Source: a virus
IMG/VR virus record: IMGVR_UViG_3300041409_000263
Span: 1-42,160 of that record
DNA: 42,160 bases
Reading direction: 5' to 3' (one strand)
Made by a program: the position numbers and the translations under genes. This document shows positions 31,868 through 38,719 of this stretch, in pieces; within the stretch, counting starts at the first letter, position 1; each line of letters begins with the position of its first letter. The notes under the pieces are model-generated. The model saw only the letters and a list, made by a program, of their open reading frames with translations, was not told the DNA's origin and made no database searches.

Positions 31868-32268
31868 GCGGCGGTCTTCTTGCGGGATTCGTCGGTGTGC
31901 CGGCAGGTGACGGAGCAGTAGATCTGGGTGTTGTCGCGGGCGGCGAACAGTTCGCGGCAGCCGTACAGGTGGCAGGTGCGGATGGGGCGGATGCTGACGC
32001 CTCGGGTGACGCGGACGTAGGCGACGGCGGCGCGGATTTGGTCGATGGCGAGTTCGGGGTTTGCGGTGGCTTCGGTGTGGCATGCGAGCTGGCTGGCGCA
32101 TCTGAGGCAGTGGCGTGAGGCTTCGAGGTTGGTGTCGGTGACGGCGGTGCCGGGGATGTGCCAGTCGTCCATGTCGTTGTCGGGGTTCATGCAGGGCCCG
32201 TCGATGGGTGTGATGTCGCGGTAGGTGACGCCGGATGCGATGCGTGTGGGGTTCCTGCGGCTGGTCAT
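31864..32268 (-). CDS. WhiB-like Fe-S transcription factor with an added C-terminal zinc motif
   Basis: The product is 134 aa from ATG 32268. Cys26, Cys54, Cys57 and Cys63 follow the WhiB pattern C-x27-C-x2-C-x5-C (GPCMNP ... HCLRCASQLACH), which would hold a [4Fe-4S] cluster. A helix follows (ELAIDQIRAAVAYV). The C-terminus carries RTCHLYGCRELF and YCSVTCRHTDESRKK, a second Cys/His site beyond the usual family length. Actinophage WhiB proteins bind host sigma factor and block or redirect transcription. The usual basic AT-hook-like end is replaced by this zinc part. Confidence 0.75.
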   Translation of the reverse strand: MTSRRNPTRIASGVTYRDITPIDGPCMNPDNDMDDWHIPGTAVTDTNLEASRHCLRCASQLACHTEATANPELAIDQIRAAVAYVRVTRGVSIRPIRTCHLYGCRELFAARDNTQIYCSVTCRHTDESRKKTAA

Positions 32269-32516
32269 GACGTCCACCGGGCGAACACGACGCCCTTGCC
32301 TTCGATCGTCCGCGACGCGGTCTCGACGTTCGGGTGGACGTTGAGAATCCGCGCGGTCACCGCGGCCTGGTTCTGCTTCTGGTACTCGGCGACGCGGCAC
32401 CACTGGTCGACGTTCTGCTGGAGCAGGAGCAGGATCGGTTCGATGACGTTGGACCAACCGCCGGCCCCGCTGGGCCGCTTCGACGGCGGCGGGTCTTCGA
32501 TGCGGAAGACGATCAC
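32265..32516 (-). CDS. Small early protein, unknown
   Basis: The product is 83 aa from GTG 32516: NVIEPILLLLQQNVDQWCRVAEYQKQNQAAVTARILNV, a helix-rich protein, followed by beta-like TASRTIEGKGVVFARW. GTGA overlap at the start. Confidence 0.6.
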   Translation of the reverse strand: MIVFRIEDPPPSKRPSGAGGWSNVIEPILLLLQQNVDQWCRVAEYQKQNQAAVTARILNVHPNVETASRTIEGKGVVFARWTS

Positions 32517-32731
32517 GATGCGATCTCCTCTCGGGTGATGGGGGCGGCGGTGGCAGCGTGCTCGTGCCACTCGGCGGCGGCCTGGTGGATGAGGTCCCAG
32601 TGGCCGGCCGCGGTGGGCTGCCACGGCGTGCCGGTCCAGTCGCCGCAGACACAGGCGGGGACGACTCGCCCGGCGGCGTAGTACCGCAGCGTGTACTGGT
32701 GGCCGTTGATGCGCTGGTCGGTGGCGATCAC
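32513..32731 (-). CDS. Small Cys/His protein, unknown
   Basis: The product is 72 aa from GTG 32731: GHQYTLRYYAAGRVVPACVCGDWTG with later paired histidines (GHWDLIHQAAAEWHEHAA), a CxC..H..H metal-site type. GTGA overlaps on both sides. Confidence 0.6.
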   Translation of the reverse strand: MIATDQRINGHQYTLRYYAAGRVVPACVCGDWTGTPWQPTAAGHWDLIHQAAAEWHEHAATAAPITREEIAS

Positions 32732-32958
32732 GGGGCCAGCTCCTTCCGGAATGCGGCGTCCCAGTCGTTGCCGACGAGGTGCAGCGCGTCATCGACGTAC
32801 TGGTCGAACTCCGTCGACAGGTCCGGCGGTTCGATGGTGTTGAGGCATGTGGTGACCCGGGCGGATGCGTCGCACCAGCCCTGCCACGCGGCGGCGCCGA
32901 GCCCGGCGAGTGACCCGCCGGCGAGGACCACGAACGCGGCCAACAGGACGATGGTCAT
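32728..32958 (-). CDS. Small membrane protein
   Basis: The product is 76 aa with one N-terminal hydrophobic helix or signal anchor (TIVLLAAFVVLAGGSLAGLGAAAW), then a soluble acidic tail (EPPDLSTEFDQYVDDALHLVG). ATGA overlap with the resolvase gene. Confidence 0.6.
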   Translation of the reverse strand: MTIVLLAAFVVLAGGSLAGLGAAAWQGWCDASARVTTCLNTIEPPDLSTEFDQYVDDALHLVGNDWDAAFRKELAP

Positions 32959-33515
32959 GACGGCACCGCCTTCGGCCAGGCGACCTTGTCGAGGACGGCG
33001 CGCTGCGCGGCCGGGACAACGGAGTCACCGCAGAGGTGGTCGATGCCCATGGCGGACAGCCACAGGGCGTCGCAGCGGTTGTCGTCACCGCCGCCCGTGT
33101 CCACCTCCGGGAACCGGCGGGCGGTCGCGTCGATGACAGCGGACTTCTTCGCCGCGCCCGACCCGGTGGCGTACTTCTTGAGCGCGGTCGGGGACACCTC
33201 GACGACGGGGATGCCGTGGAACACGGTCCAGTCGACGACGAGCCACCACAGCCCGGACCGGTCGTGCATGTGGCCGTTCTGCCGGGAGAACGCGGGCTGC
33301 TCGATGACGACCAGGTCGACGTGTGGGCGGGTCTCGATGTGGTTGGTGATCGCGGCGCGAAGCTCAGCGAGCCGCCAGGACCGGTCGGACAGCGTCGCGT
33401 CCCCGGTTCCCTTGGACTTGACCAGCCACGTCGCGCAGCCGTCGCTGATGCCGGTCGCGGTGAGACTCGGGTCGATGCCGAGCACAGTGGGCCAGCGGTT
33501 CGTGGCGGCGGTCAC
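32955..33515 (-). CDS. RuvC-like Holliday junction resolvase
   Basis: From GTG 33515 (GTGA overlap) the product is 186 aa. VLGIDPSLTATGISDG holds the first acidic residue of the RNase-H fold, LVVIEQPAF the second (Glu), and GGGDDNRCDALWLSAMG the C-terminal acidic pair. This is the RuvC/phage resolvase layout. It cuts branched DNA made by recombination or replication before packaging. Longer open frame upstream is a shadow. Confidence 0.85.
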   Translation of the reverse strand: MTAATNRWPTVLGIDPSLTATGISDGCATWLVKSKGTGDATLSDRSWRLAELRAAITNHIETRPHVDLVVIEQPAFSRQNGHMHDRSGLWWLVVDWTVFHGIPVVEVSPTALKKYATGSGAAKKSAVIDATARRFPEVDTGGGDDNRCDALWLSAMGIDHLCGDSVVPAAQRAVLDKVAWPKAVPS

Positions 33516-33874
33516 GACGCACCACCGTCGGCAGCGGCAGCGCGGGCGGTCGCGGCATCCCGGGTCACGGCTGCAATGCGCGCGATCCACCTGTCCGGGT
33601 CCGGGCAGCCGCCCTGGGCCTTGTCGTGCTCGGCCAGCAGGCGAAGCCACTCCGCCACACTCTCGGCGCCTCGCTGCTCGGCCGCCGCCAACTCGGCGCG
33701 CAGACGAGCTACCTCGCGGGACAGGCTGGCTTCGGCGTACTTCGTGATCCGCAGGCTCAGAACCACATCGTCGTAGTTGCTGTCGCCGTACGCGTCCTCG
33801 GCCATCCGGTCGACCTCGGCGTCGATAGCGGACGTCTCTGCGGCCGGCGTGCCGGGCGTGTCGGCGGTCATCAC
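33512..33874 (-). CDS. Coiled-coil early protein, mosaic paralogue of 35860-36324
   Basis: The product is 120 aa. The N-terminus MTADTPGTPA, the central AAAEQRGAES and the C-terminus AAADGGAS are shared in order with the protein at 35860-36324, while the sequence between differs. Long helices (LSREVARLRAELAAAEQRG) suggest a coiled coil. GTG 33874 or ATG 33871 are both possible starts. Confidence 0.6.
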   Translation of the reverse strand: MMTADTPGTPAAETSAIDAEVDRMAEDAYGDSNYDDVVLSLRITKYAEASLSREVARLRAELAAAEQRGAESVAEWLRLLAEHDKAQGGCPDPDRWIARIAAVTRDAATARAAAADGGAS

Positions 33875-34797
33875 GCACCGTCCAGCGGCGGCTCGTCGCC
33901 ATCCGCGGGCGGCTGCGGGTCCAGCGCGTCGATCACGCGGCTGGCCTCGGCCTTCGTCATGTCGCTCGACGTGGCAACGTCCCGGCCGATCAGGTCCGCG
34001 ACGTACGACAGGCGCACGTCCCGGTCCGACATGCCGTGTTCGGTGAACAGGGCCTGCATCTTCCGCATCTGCGGCTGCGTGATCGGCTCGTCATCCGGCG
34101 CGGCCGGCGGTTCCGCGTCGGCGGGCTGCTCGTCCAGGGCGGGCTCGGGCATCGGCGGTGCGGCCTTCACCGCGCGCCGCGCCGTCCGCCGCGCCGGCGC
34201 CACATCCGCCACAGGCTCGGCGTCGAGCGTCCCGTCCCACAGTTCCTCGACCGCGTACGGCATGCCCAGGATCGCGTCCGACGCCACCAGGCGGCAGCAC
34301 TCCGACGTGGCGCGGGCCACGAGCATCGCCTGCGGCTGGTTCAGCCAGTTCGTCTTCGAGGTGAGCTTGAGCTGCTTCGCCCGGTCGATCGTCCACACGG
34401 ACCTCTGGACGCGGGTGGAGTCCTTCCGCTGCCCGCACACGACGGCGCGGGTGGCGGTGGACTCCTCGACCCACACGTCGTGGCCCTGGGACTGCACGAT
34501 CGCGCGGAGCGTGTTCGCCCGCGGTGCCGCAGTGCCCTGGATGATGTCGAAGCTGCGCAGCGACCCCATCGGGGACAGCCCGACTTCGGCTCCGGCGAGG
34601 ATCGCGGCGGTGGCCTCCTCGGGCTTGCCGCGGAACGCCTCGGGCACGAACGACGTCTTGACGAGGCTGAGGGAAATCTTGTGGGCAGCACTGGCGGACT
34701 CGGCCCACTGCATGAGCCGCGCCATCTGCGGCGCGATGTCAGGCGCGGGCTGGGCTGGCGCCGGTGAGGTGTCGGGGCGGACTGCGAGTTCACTCAT
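33871..34797 (-). CDS. RecT-like single-strand annealing protein
   Basis: The product is 308 aa. Residues 1-190 match the RecT/Redbeta superfamily: SLVKTSFVPEAFRGKPEEATAAILAGAEVGLSPMGSLRSFDIIQGTAAP, the VQRSVWTIDRAKQLKLTSKTNW segment, and the RATSECCRLVASDAILGMPYAVEELWDG signature. A proline/alanine linker and a small C-terminal domain follow. It anneals complementary strands together with the downstream exonuclease. ATG 34797, ATGA overlap. Confidence 0.85.
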   Translation of the reverse strand: MSELAVRPDTSPAPAQPAPDIAPQMARLMQWAESASAAHKISLSLVKTSFVPEAFRGKPEEATAAILAGAEVGLSPMGSLRSFDIIQGTAAPRANTLRAIVQSQGHDVWVEESTATRAVVCGQRKDSTRVQRSVWTIDRAKQLKLTSKTNWLNQPQAMLVARATSECCRLVASDAILGMPYAVEELWDGTLDAEPVADVAPARRTARRAVKAAPPMPEPALDEQPADAEPPAAPDDEPITQPQMRKMQALFTEHGMSDRDVRLSYVADLIGRDVATSSDMTKAEASRVIDALDPQPPADGDEPPLDGA

Positions 34798-35549
34798 GAG
34801 GCGTCCTTCAGCGTGGTGGGGGCGGGCTGCGCCTCGCCCATGTAGGACTTGATCCGCTCTTCGGCTTTCCCGACCCACGCCACGTGGAGGTAGTCCTTCC
34901 AGGCGGCGTCGGGGTCGGTGAACCGGTAGAAGTCGGCGCCGTCGGCGCGGACGTGGACGACTCCGAGGCCGTCCACCTTGGGGAGTGGCTGTTCGTTGCC
35001 GTCGGCGTCCAGGTAGAACTCGGCGTTGGCGTACGCGGCGGTCTGCAACGCGGTCTCCCCGTAGACGCCCTTGGAGGTCTTCCAGTCGAGGAGCAGGGTT
35101 TCGCCGCCGATACGGACGATGGCGTCGAAGGTGCCCGCGTACCACCACTTCCGGGATGCGACGGGCTGCTCGGTCAGGATCGGTTCGACGTCGAATCGGT
35201 CGAGCCACGTCACGTACGCCTCGACGTGTCCGGCCAGGTGCTCGGGGACGTCGACTTCGGTGCCGTGGATGAGTTTGTCGGCGAGGGCGTGGACGTCCGT
35301 GCCCCGTACCGCGGCCTGGTCGCGTTGGGTCCAGGGGGCCTGCTTGATCGCGGCGACGCGGGCGTCGCGGTCGAGGTTGAGGAGCGTTTCGGTGTTGTCG
35401 GCGGCGTATTCGGCGGCGACCTTGGCGGCCCACCGGGGGAGCGCCGGCTTGGGGAGGCCTTTGCTGATGAGGGTGGTGACGCCGGGGACGGCGCGGCCGT
35501 CGAGGGTGTACCGGTGGCCGTAGCTGGTGGGGATCCGCTTGAGCGTCAT
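34794..35549 (-). CDS. PD-(D/E)XK exonuclease (RecB/Cas4-like), partner of the annealing protein
   Basis: From ATG 35549 the product is 251 aa. Motifs: RGTDVHALADKLIHG, WWYAGTFDAIVRIGGETLLLDWKTSKG (Asp ... Asp-x-Lys of the nuclease core), and QTAAYANAEFY. This is the lambda-exonuclease/RecB type that resects DNA ends to supply single strands. Immediate overlap with the RecT-like gene shows a two-component recombination module. The PD-(D/E)XK residues are all visible. Confidence 0.85.
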   Translation of the reverse strand: MTLKRIPTSYGHRYTLDGRAVPGVTTLISKGLPKPALPRWAAKVAAEYAADNTETLLNLDRDARVAAIKQAPWTQRDQAAVRGTDVHALADKLIHGTEVDVPEHLAGHVEAYVTWLDRFDVEPILTEQPVASRKWWYAGTFDAIVRIGGETLLLDWKTSKGVYGETALQTAAYANAEFYLDADGNEQPLPKVDGLGVVHVRADGADFYRFTDPDAAWKDYLHVAWVGKAEERIKSYMGEAQPAPTTLKDAS

Positions 35550-35863
35550 CGCACACCTGCCTGCTGGAACGCGGTGTCGAGGTTGTGTTGGGCGATCTTG
35601 CGGGCGAGGTCGTCTTCGGTGCCGATGGTGGGGTCGTCGAGTGCGGCGACTTGGTCTTTCACGTCGTGGAAGAGCAGGTGTCGTTGGGTGAGGGTGAGGT
35701 GGGGGAGGGCGACGGCGAGGATGGCGTCGATGGTGAGCGGGTCGGGGTCGTCGTGGTTGACGGCGGCGCGTGCGAGTCCGGTGAGTGCGTCTTGGAGGAC
35801 TGCGGCGGGTACGGGTGGGGTGTCGGTGCGGCGCCGCTGCGGCACCATGGGCGCGGCAGTCAC
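35546..35863 (-). CDS. Small helical early protein, unknown
   Basis: The product is 105 aa from GTG 35863. A proline/arginine start is followed by helical AVLQDALTGLARAAVNHDDPDPLTIDAILAVALPHLTLTQRHLLFHDV. No domain assigned. The start lies in a TCGTGA boundary. Confidence 0.6.
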   Translation of the reverse strand: MTAAPMVPQRRRTDTPPVPAAVLQDALTGLARAAVNHDDPDPLTIDAILAVALPHLTLTQRHLLFHDVKDQVAALDDPTIGTEDDLARKIAQHNLDTAFQQAGVR

Positions 35864-36324
35864 GACACACCGCCGTCGGTGGTGGCAGCGGCGGCGGCGG
35901 CCTCTGCACGTTCGTCGAGGTGTTCCAGCACGCCGCTCATGGCGTAGGCGAAGCCCTTGGAGAACTCGCTCTCGACGGGCTGGACCTGGAACAAGCGGTC
36001 CATGAACGCGAACGCGTCTCTGAGTGCCTTCTCGGCTCCCCGCTGTTCGGCCGCCTCCTCGCGGGCAGCCATCGGCAGGGCCAGTTCGACGAGGACGTGC
36101 CGGTCGTGCTCGGCCCGTGATGTCTCTTTCGTTTCCCACGGGCTACCGGCCCACCCGCATTCACATCGCGAGCGGCGGTAGCCGTAGGTGTCGCTGGAGA
36201 TGCCCTTGAGCCGGTGGGCGGCGAGGGTGGAGATCGCGGCCTGCTCCGCCTCGTCGCGCTTCCGCCCCTGGTCGAGCGCCGCCTCCGCGCTGGTTGCCGG
36301 CGTGCCGGGCGTCTCGGCGGTCAT
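35860..36324 (-). CDS. Early protein with zinc motif, mosaic paralogue of 33512-33874
   Basis: The product is 154 aa. MTAETPGTPA at the start, EEAAEQRGAEKALRDA in the middle and AAATTDGGVS at the end mirror the protein at 33512-33874. A unique insert has SRCECGWAGSPWETKETSRAEHDRH, a Cys/His site, at about 52-80. Function unknown. Good evidence of two genes sharing cassette parts. Confidence 0.65.
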   Translation of the reverse strand: MTAETPGTPATSAEAALDQGRKRDEAEQAAISTLAAHRLKGISSDTYGYRRSRCECGWAGSPWETKETSRAEHDRHVLVELALPMAAREEAAEQRGAEKALRDAFAFMDRLFQVQPVESEFSKGFAYAMSGVLEHLDERAEAAAAAATTDGGVS

Positions 36325-36617
36325 GAGGCCACCGCCGCGGTGACCCAGCGGTAGTACCGGTGCTCACCGGAGCAGGGCCTGCTGTAGTTGCAGCCCAGGA
36401 AGACGGTCCGGGCTACCGGGGTTTCCCCGTCATCCAGGCCCCATTCGGTCTCCGTCCGGACGCCAGTCTGGGTGTACGAGGCGTACACGGTCAGGCCAGC
36501 GTGGTCCGGGCCGACGATCTCCCAGTACGCCTCTCGGGTGGTCGGCTCCCAGTGGCCCAGGGGCTCGCCATCGGCGTCGAAGTAGTTCATCTCGCCATCG
36601 GCGTCGAAGTAGTTCAT
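36321..36617 (-). CDS. Small early protein with duplicated N-terminus
   Basis: The product is 98 aa and starts with MNYFDADGE repeated twice in tandem at the DNA level (27-bp units at 36564-36590 and 36591-36617). Each unit brings its own ATG. The body (LGHWEPTTREAYWEIVGPDHAGLTVYASYTQTG) is beta-rich. The outer ATG at 36617 is placed in a TGATG overlap, so the outer start is preferred. Confidence 0.65.
   Translation of the reverse strand: MNYFDADGEMNYFDADGEPLGHWEPTTREAYWEIVGPDHAGLTVYASYTQTGVRTETEWGLDDGETPVARTVFLGCNYSRPCSGEHRYYRWVTAAVAS
36564..36617 (-). repeat. Exact 27-bp tandem duplication carrying a start codon
   Basis: Units at 36564-36590 and 36591-36617 are identical and in frame, so each encodes nine residues MNYFDADGE. 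Confidence 0.95.
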
Positions 36618-36922
36618 CAGGCCACCGCCGCGGTGGGCTCGGCGTCGGCCGCGTGGTGCTCGTACGAGGCGACCCGAATGTGCAGCCCGTCGTGGACGAC
36701 GTCCACGGACCACAACCGGACACCGGCCGCGACGCTGAGGTGCGGGTTCGCGTGGAACTCGTTGGCCCACTGCCACACATCGCCGTGTTCGGTGAGGTGC
36801 AGGGCCACGAAGTCCGCCACATCCGGCGTGGCGGCGAGGTTGACGGAGACGATGCGGGGGGAGGGGAGGGAGCGGTACTCGATGAGCCCGCACACCTGCC
36901 GCAGAACATCCACAGTCCTCAT
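36617..36922 (-). CDS. Small early protein, unknown
   Basis: The product is 101 aa from ATG 36922: CGLIEYRSLPSPRIVSVNLAATPDVADFVALHLTEHGDVWQWANEF, alpha/beta. The C-terminal TAAVA shares an 18-bp DNA stretch with the end of the next gene. It ends in a TGATG overlap. Confidence 0.6.
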   Translation of the reverse strand: MRTVDVLRQVCGLIEYRSLPSPRIVSVNLAATPDVADFVALHLTEHGDVWQWANEFHANPHLSVAAGVRLWSVDVVHDGLHIRVASYEHHAADAEPTAAVA

Positions 36923-37083
36923 CGGTCGGTCCTCCGGGGCTTGGTGGTGGCGTAGAACCAGAAGCGGCGGCCGGTCGGGCGGAACACGCGGCCGATGAGG
37001 GTGATGTCCGTTTCGATGGCGTGGCGGGGTTGGTGTGTCGCGGGGCCGGACGCAACCTGGTCCCGAGACGCAGCGGCCGTCAC
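36919..37083 (-). CDS. Small basic protein, unknown
   Basis: The product is 54 aa from GTG 37083: IETDITLIGRVFRPTGRRFWFYATTKPRR, a basic beta-hairpin type. The TCGTGA boundary fixes its start. Confidence 0.55.
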   Translation of the reverse strand: MTAAASRDQVASGPATHQPRHAIETDITLIGRVFRPTGRRFWFYATTKPRRTDR

Positions 37084-37433
37084 GACGTCGCCTCGCGGGG
37101 GCGCACGACGCGGATCTCGTCGGGAAGCCCGGCACGCCGGACGCAGGAACCGGAACGCTCGATGAACCAGCAGTCCGCGCCGACGTAGGGGGACGCCGCC
37201 GCCACCCACCACTCGCGGTCGTCGTCCGCGTCGAGCGGCGCGACGACCATGCCGGGCACCAACTCCGGGTCCACGTACAACGGCTCCGGAACGGGGCGGA
37301 GAAGGCCGGGCGGAACGACGACGCTGGCCCTCGCCCAGCCGGGGGCGGAGAAGCGCACGCCAGCATCGCAATCGTCGATCCACGCCAGCTCGGCCTCCAC
37401 GAGCACCCGGTCGCCGGGCTTGAAGGCGGTCAT
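37080..37433 (-). CDS. Small SH3-like early protein, unknown
   Basis: The product is 117 aa from ATG 37433: MTAFKPGDRVLVEAELAWIDDCDAG, then VVVPPGLLRPVPEPLYVDPELVPGMVVAPLDADDD. The repeating G-D-R-V / P-G-M-V pattern suggests one or two SH3-like barrels. No enzymatic motif seen. Confidence 0.6.
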   Translation of the reverse strand: MTAFKPGDRVLVEAELAWIDDCDAGVRFSAPGWARASVVVPPGLLRPVPEPLYVDPELVPGMVVAPLDADDDREWWVAAASPYVGADCWFIERSGSCVRRAGLPDEIRVVRPREATS

Positions 37434-37669
37434 GCCGCGACCGCCGACACCAAGTAGGTGAGCTCGATGTGCGCGAACCAAGCCGAATGATTCGCGATCA
37501 CCTGCGCGTGCTCCACCGCGTCCCGACGCGACCGCGCCGTCGTACGCAGCACATTCACCTTCCGGTGGTCCCGAAAAAACACCACCGTGTACGGCCGGCC
37601 GTGCGGCTGCCCTGCTGCGACAGCCCGCGCCAGGGCCTGGGCGTTCACGTTCACCACCGCGGCGCTCAC
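37430..37669 (-). CDS. Small early protein, unknown
   Basis: The product is 79 aa from GTG 37669: PYTVVFFRDHRKVNVLRTTARSRRDAVEHAQVIANHSAWFAHIELTYLV. A mixed alpha/beta protein of unknown function. TCGTGA boundary. Confidence 0.6.
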   Translation of the reverse strand: MSAAVVNVNAQALARAVAAGQPHGRPYTVVFFRDHRKVNVLRTTARSRRDAVEHAQVIANHSAWFAHIELTYLVSAVAA

Positions 37670-37905
37670 GACTCGACCTCGTAAACCAGCTCGTAGTACG
37701 CCGATGAGCCGTCGACCCAGATCTGCCCCGTGGTGATCAGATGGCCCTCACCGGCTGCGGTCTGGATCCCCCGCCGGGCGACGATCAGGAACAGCTCGTC
37801 GATCCGGTCCAGAGGCCACGTCGTGAACGGGACTCCCTCGTCGGCGCCAATCTCCCGGAGACGTACCGAGACGGTGCCTGTGTTGGTGCTGGGCTGGTCG
37901 GTCAT
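37666..37905 (-). CDS. First gene of the long early operon, unknown
   Basis: The product is 79 aa from ATG 37905, preceded by an AGGAG ribosome binding site. VSVRLREIGADEGVPFTTWPLDRIDELFLIVARRGIQTAAGEGHLITTG is beta-rich. It is the first gene after the hairpin at 37925-37964, so it is likely under antitermination or read-through control. Confidence 0.6.
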   Translation of the reverse strand: MTDQPSTNTGTVSVRLREIGADEGVPFTTWPLDRIDELFLIVARRGIQTAAGEGHLITTGQIWVDGSSAYYELVYEVES

Positions 37906-37924
37906 GCGATGCTCCTCATGTCTG

Positions 37925-37964
37925 GGGCCTGCGCCGGTCTCTGTCGGAGGGGCGGCGCAGGCCC
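37925..37964 (-). terminator. Hairpin between control genes and early operon
   Basis: An 11-bp perfect stem (GGGCCTGCGCC at 37925-37935 with 37954-37964) and an 18-base loop. It lies in the 68-bp gap after the excisionase-like gene, in the leftward transcript. A terminator or attenuator here would separate immediate-early from delayed-early transcription. Confidence 0.7.
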
Positions 37965-37973
37965 TCGCTGTGT

Positions 37974-38165
37974 TCAGGCAGTACGGGTGCGGGCGTCGAT
38001 GAACCGCGCCAAGTCGTCGTCACGGATCCGCGTCTTCGACCGCGTGCCCCCGGCCGACAGGTCCACGGCCTTCAGGGCCCCGGAGGCGATGAGCCGGTAC
38101 ACGGTGTTGTCGCCGCAGCGGAGCCGTTGGGCGGTCTCGGGGACGGTGTAGAGCTGCGTGCTCAC
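37974..38165 (-). CDS. HTH excisionase-like protein
   Basis: From the GTG at 38165 the product is 63 aa. LYTVPETAQRLRCGDNTVYRLIASGALKAVDLSAGGTRSKTRIRDDDLARFI is a MerR/excisionase-type helix-turn-helix followed by a wing and a second short helix. Such proteins direct integrase toward excision or bind DNA near early promoters. The gene is co-transcribed with the Cro-like gene. TCGTGA start overlap. Confidence 0.75.
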   Translation of the reverse strand: MSTQLYTVPETAQRLRCGDNTVYRLIASGALKAVDLSAGGTRSKTRIRDDDLARFIDARTRTA

Positions 38166-38311
38166 GACGCCACCGCCAGCACCACGAACACGGCAGCCAA
38201 GGTGGCGAGGAGAGCGGCGTTGATCCACCGGCCGGCGCTGCGCCGGTAGAACGCGGCGAGCGTGTTCCCGCCGACGTAGCAGGCGGACGACATGATCAGC
38301 AGGCCAGTCAC
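38162..38311 (-). CDS. Small two-helix membrane protein in the control region
   Basis: The product is 49 aa from GTG 38311. Two hydrophobic segments (VTGLLIMSSACYVGGNTLAAF and WINAALLATLAAVFVVLAV) flank a short basic loop (YRRSAGR). It is translationally coupled between the Cro-like and excisionase-like genes. A role in superinfection exclusion is inference. Confidence 0.6.
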   Translation of the reverse strand: MTGLLIMSSACYVGGNTLAAFYRRSAGRWINAALLATLAAVFVVLAVAS

Positions 38312-38538
38312 GACGCCACCGACTCGTCGGCCCGGGTGGAGATGTCGTCGAGGTCCACGCCGAGGGCCTTCGCGATGCGGAGGAGCGTGGCCGGTCGGGG
38401 CTGGACGGCGCCGGTCTCGATCTTCGACAGGCCGCCCTTGGAGATGGGGACACGCGCGGCGAGGGTCGGAAGTGTGACGCCGAGGTCTTCTCGTCGGGCG
38501 CGGATCACTGCGCCGTTGGTCTTCCTCGTTGCTCCCAT
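38308..38538 (-). CDS. Cro-like XRE family HTH regulator
   Basis: The product is 76 aa. VIRARREDLGVTLPTLAARVPISKGGLSKIETGAVQPRPATLLRIAKALGVDLDDI covers a five-helix XRE domain with the recognition helix near SKGGLSKIE. It is the first gene of the leftward transcript. The ATG at 38538 lies 6 bases after a consensus -10, so the mRNA is probably leaderless. The promoter overlaps an operator (38543-38560). It should compete with the rightward repressor for these sites. Confidence 0.85.
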   Translation of the reverse strand: MGATRKTNGAVIRARREDLGVTLPTLAARVPISKGGLSKIETGAVQPRPATLLRIAKALGVDLDDISTRADESVAS

Positions 38539-38542
38539 GTGA

Positions 38543-38560
38543 GAAACCTATGGAAACTCG
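38543..38560. promoter_or_regulatory. Operator site 1 (GAAACCTATGGAAACTCG)
   Basis: This is the first of three related 18-bp sites. It overlaps the -10 of the leftward promoter, so binding should block transcription of the Cro-like gene. Two GAAAC half-units are spaced 10 bases apart within it. Confidence 0.75.
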
Positions 38561-38573
38561 TACTGGCTGTCAA
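38545..38573 (-). promoter_or_regulatory. Leftward early promoter (TTGACA-17-TAGGTT)
   Basis: On the minus strand a perfect -35 TTGACA (38573-38568), a 17-bp spacer and a -10 TAGGTT (38550-38545) end 6 bases before the ATG of the Cro-like gene, which suggests a leaderless transcript. An 18-bp operator covers the -10 and most of the spacer. Confidence 0.85.
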
Positions 38574-38583
38574 CGGGTTCGGG

Positions 38584-38601
38584 GAAAGTTGTGGAAACTC
38601 G
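38584..38601. promoter_or_regulatory. Operator site 2 (GAAAGTTGTGGAAACTCG)
   Basis: It is 15 of 18 identical to site 1, in the same orientation, 41 bp away and just upstream of the leftward -35. The GGAAACTCGT core is exact. Confidence 0.7.
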
Positions 38602-38671
38602 TTCCGCGGGACGGACATGGGGTGGTATGCGGGGCCACAATGGGCATCTCCGGCAGAAGGGTCAGAACCCC

Positions 38672-38702
38672 ATGACACAGGTGGTCGAGTTTCCTCAGGT
38701 TT
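38672..38702 (+). promoter_or_regulatory. Possible rightward promoter for repressor (ATGACA-19-CAGGTT)
   Basis: A -35-like ATGACA (38672-38677, 5/6 match) and a -10-like CAGGTT (38697-38702) lie 19 bp apart. The layout mirrors the leftward promoter relative to its operator. If real, the ATG at 38672 is part of the -35, and translation starts later. Confidence 0.5.
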
Positions 38703-38703
38703 C
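38686..38703. promoter_or_regulatory. Operator site 3 (inverted)
   Basis: In inverse orientation it reads GAAACCTGAGGAAACTCG, 16 of 18 identical to site 1. It covers the presumed -10 of the rightward promoter, so it could mediate autoregulation of the repressor. Confidence 0.75.
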
Positions 38704-38719
38704 CTGCAACGATGTGCAC

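Noticed and set aside
38672-38719. N-terminal extension of the repressor from ATG 38672
   Set aside because: That ATG matches a -35-like element and the added codons cross operator site 3, so the start at 38720 is more likely. It is noted as an alternative.
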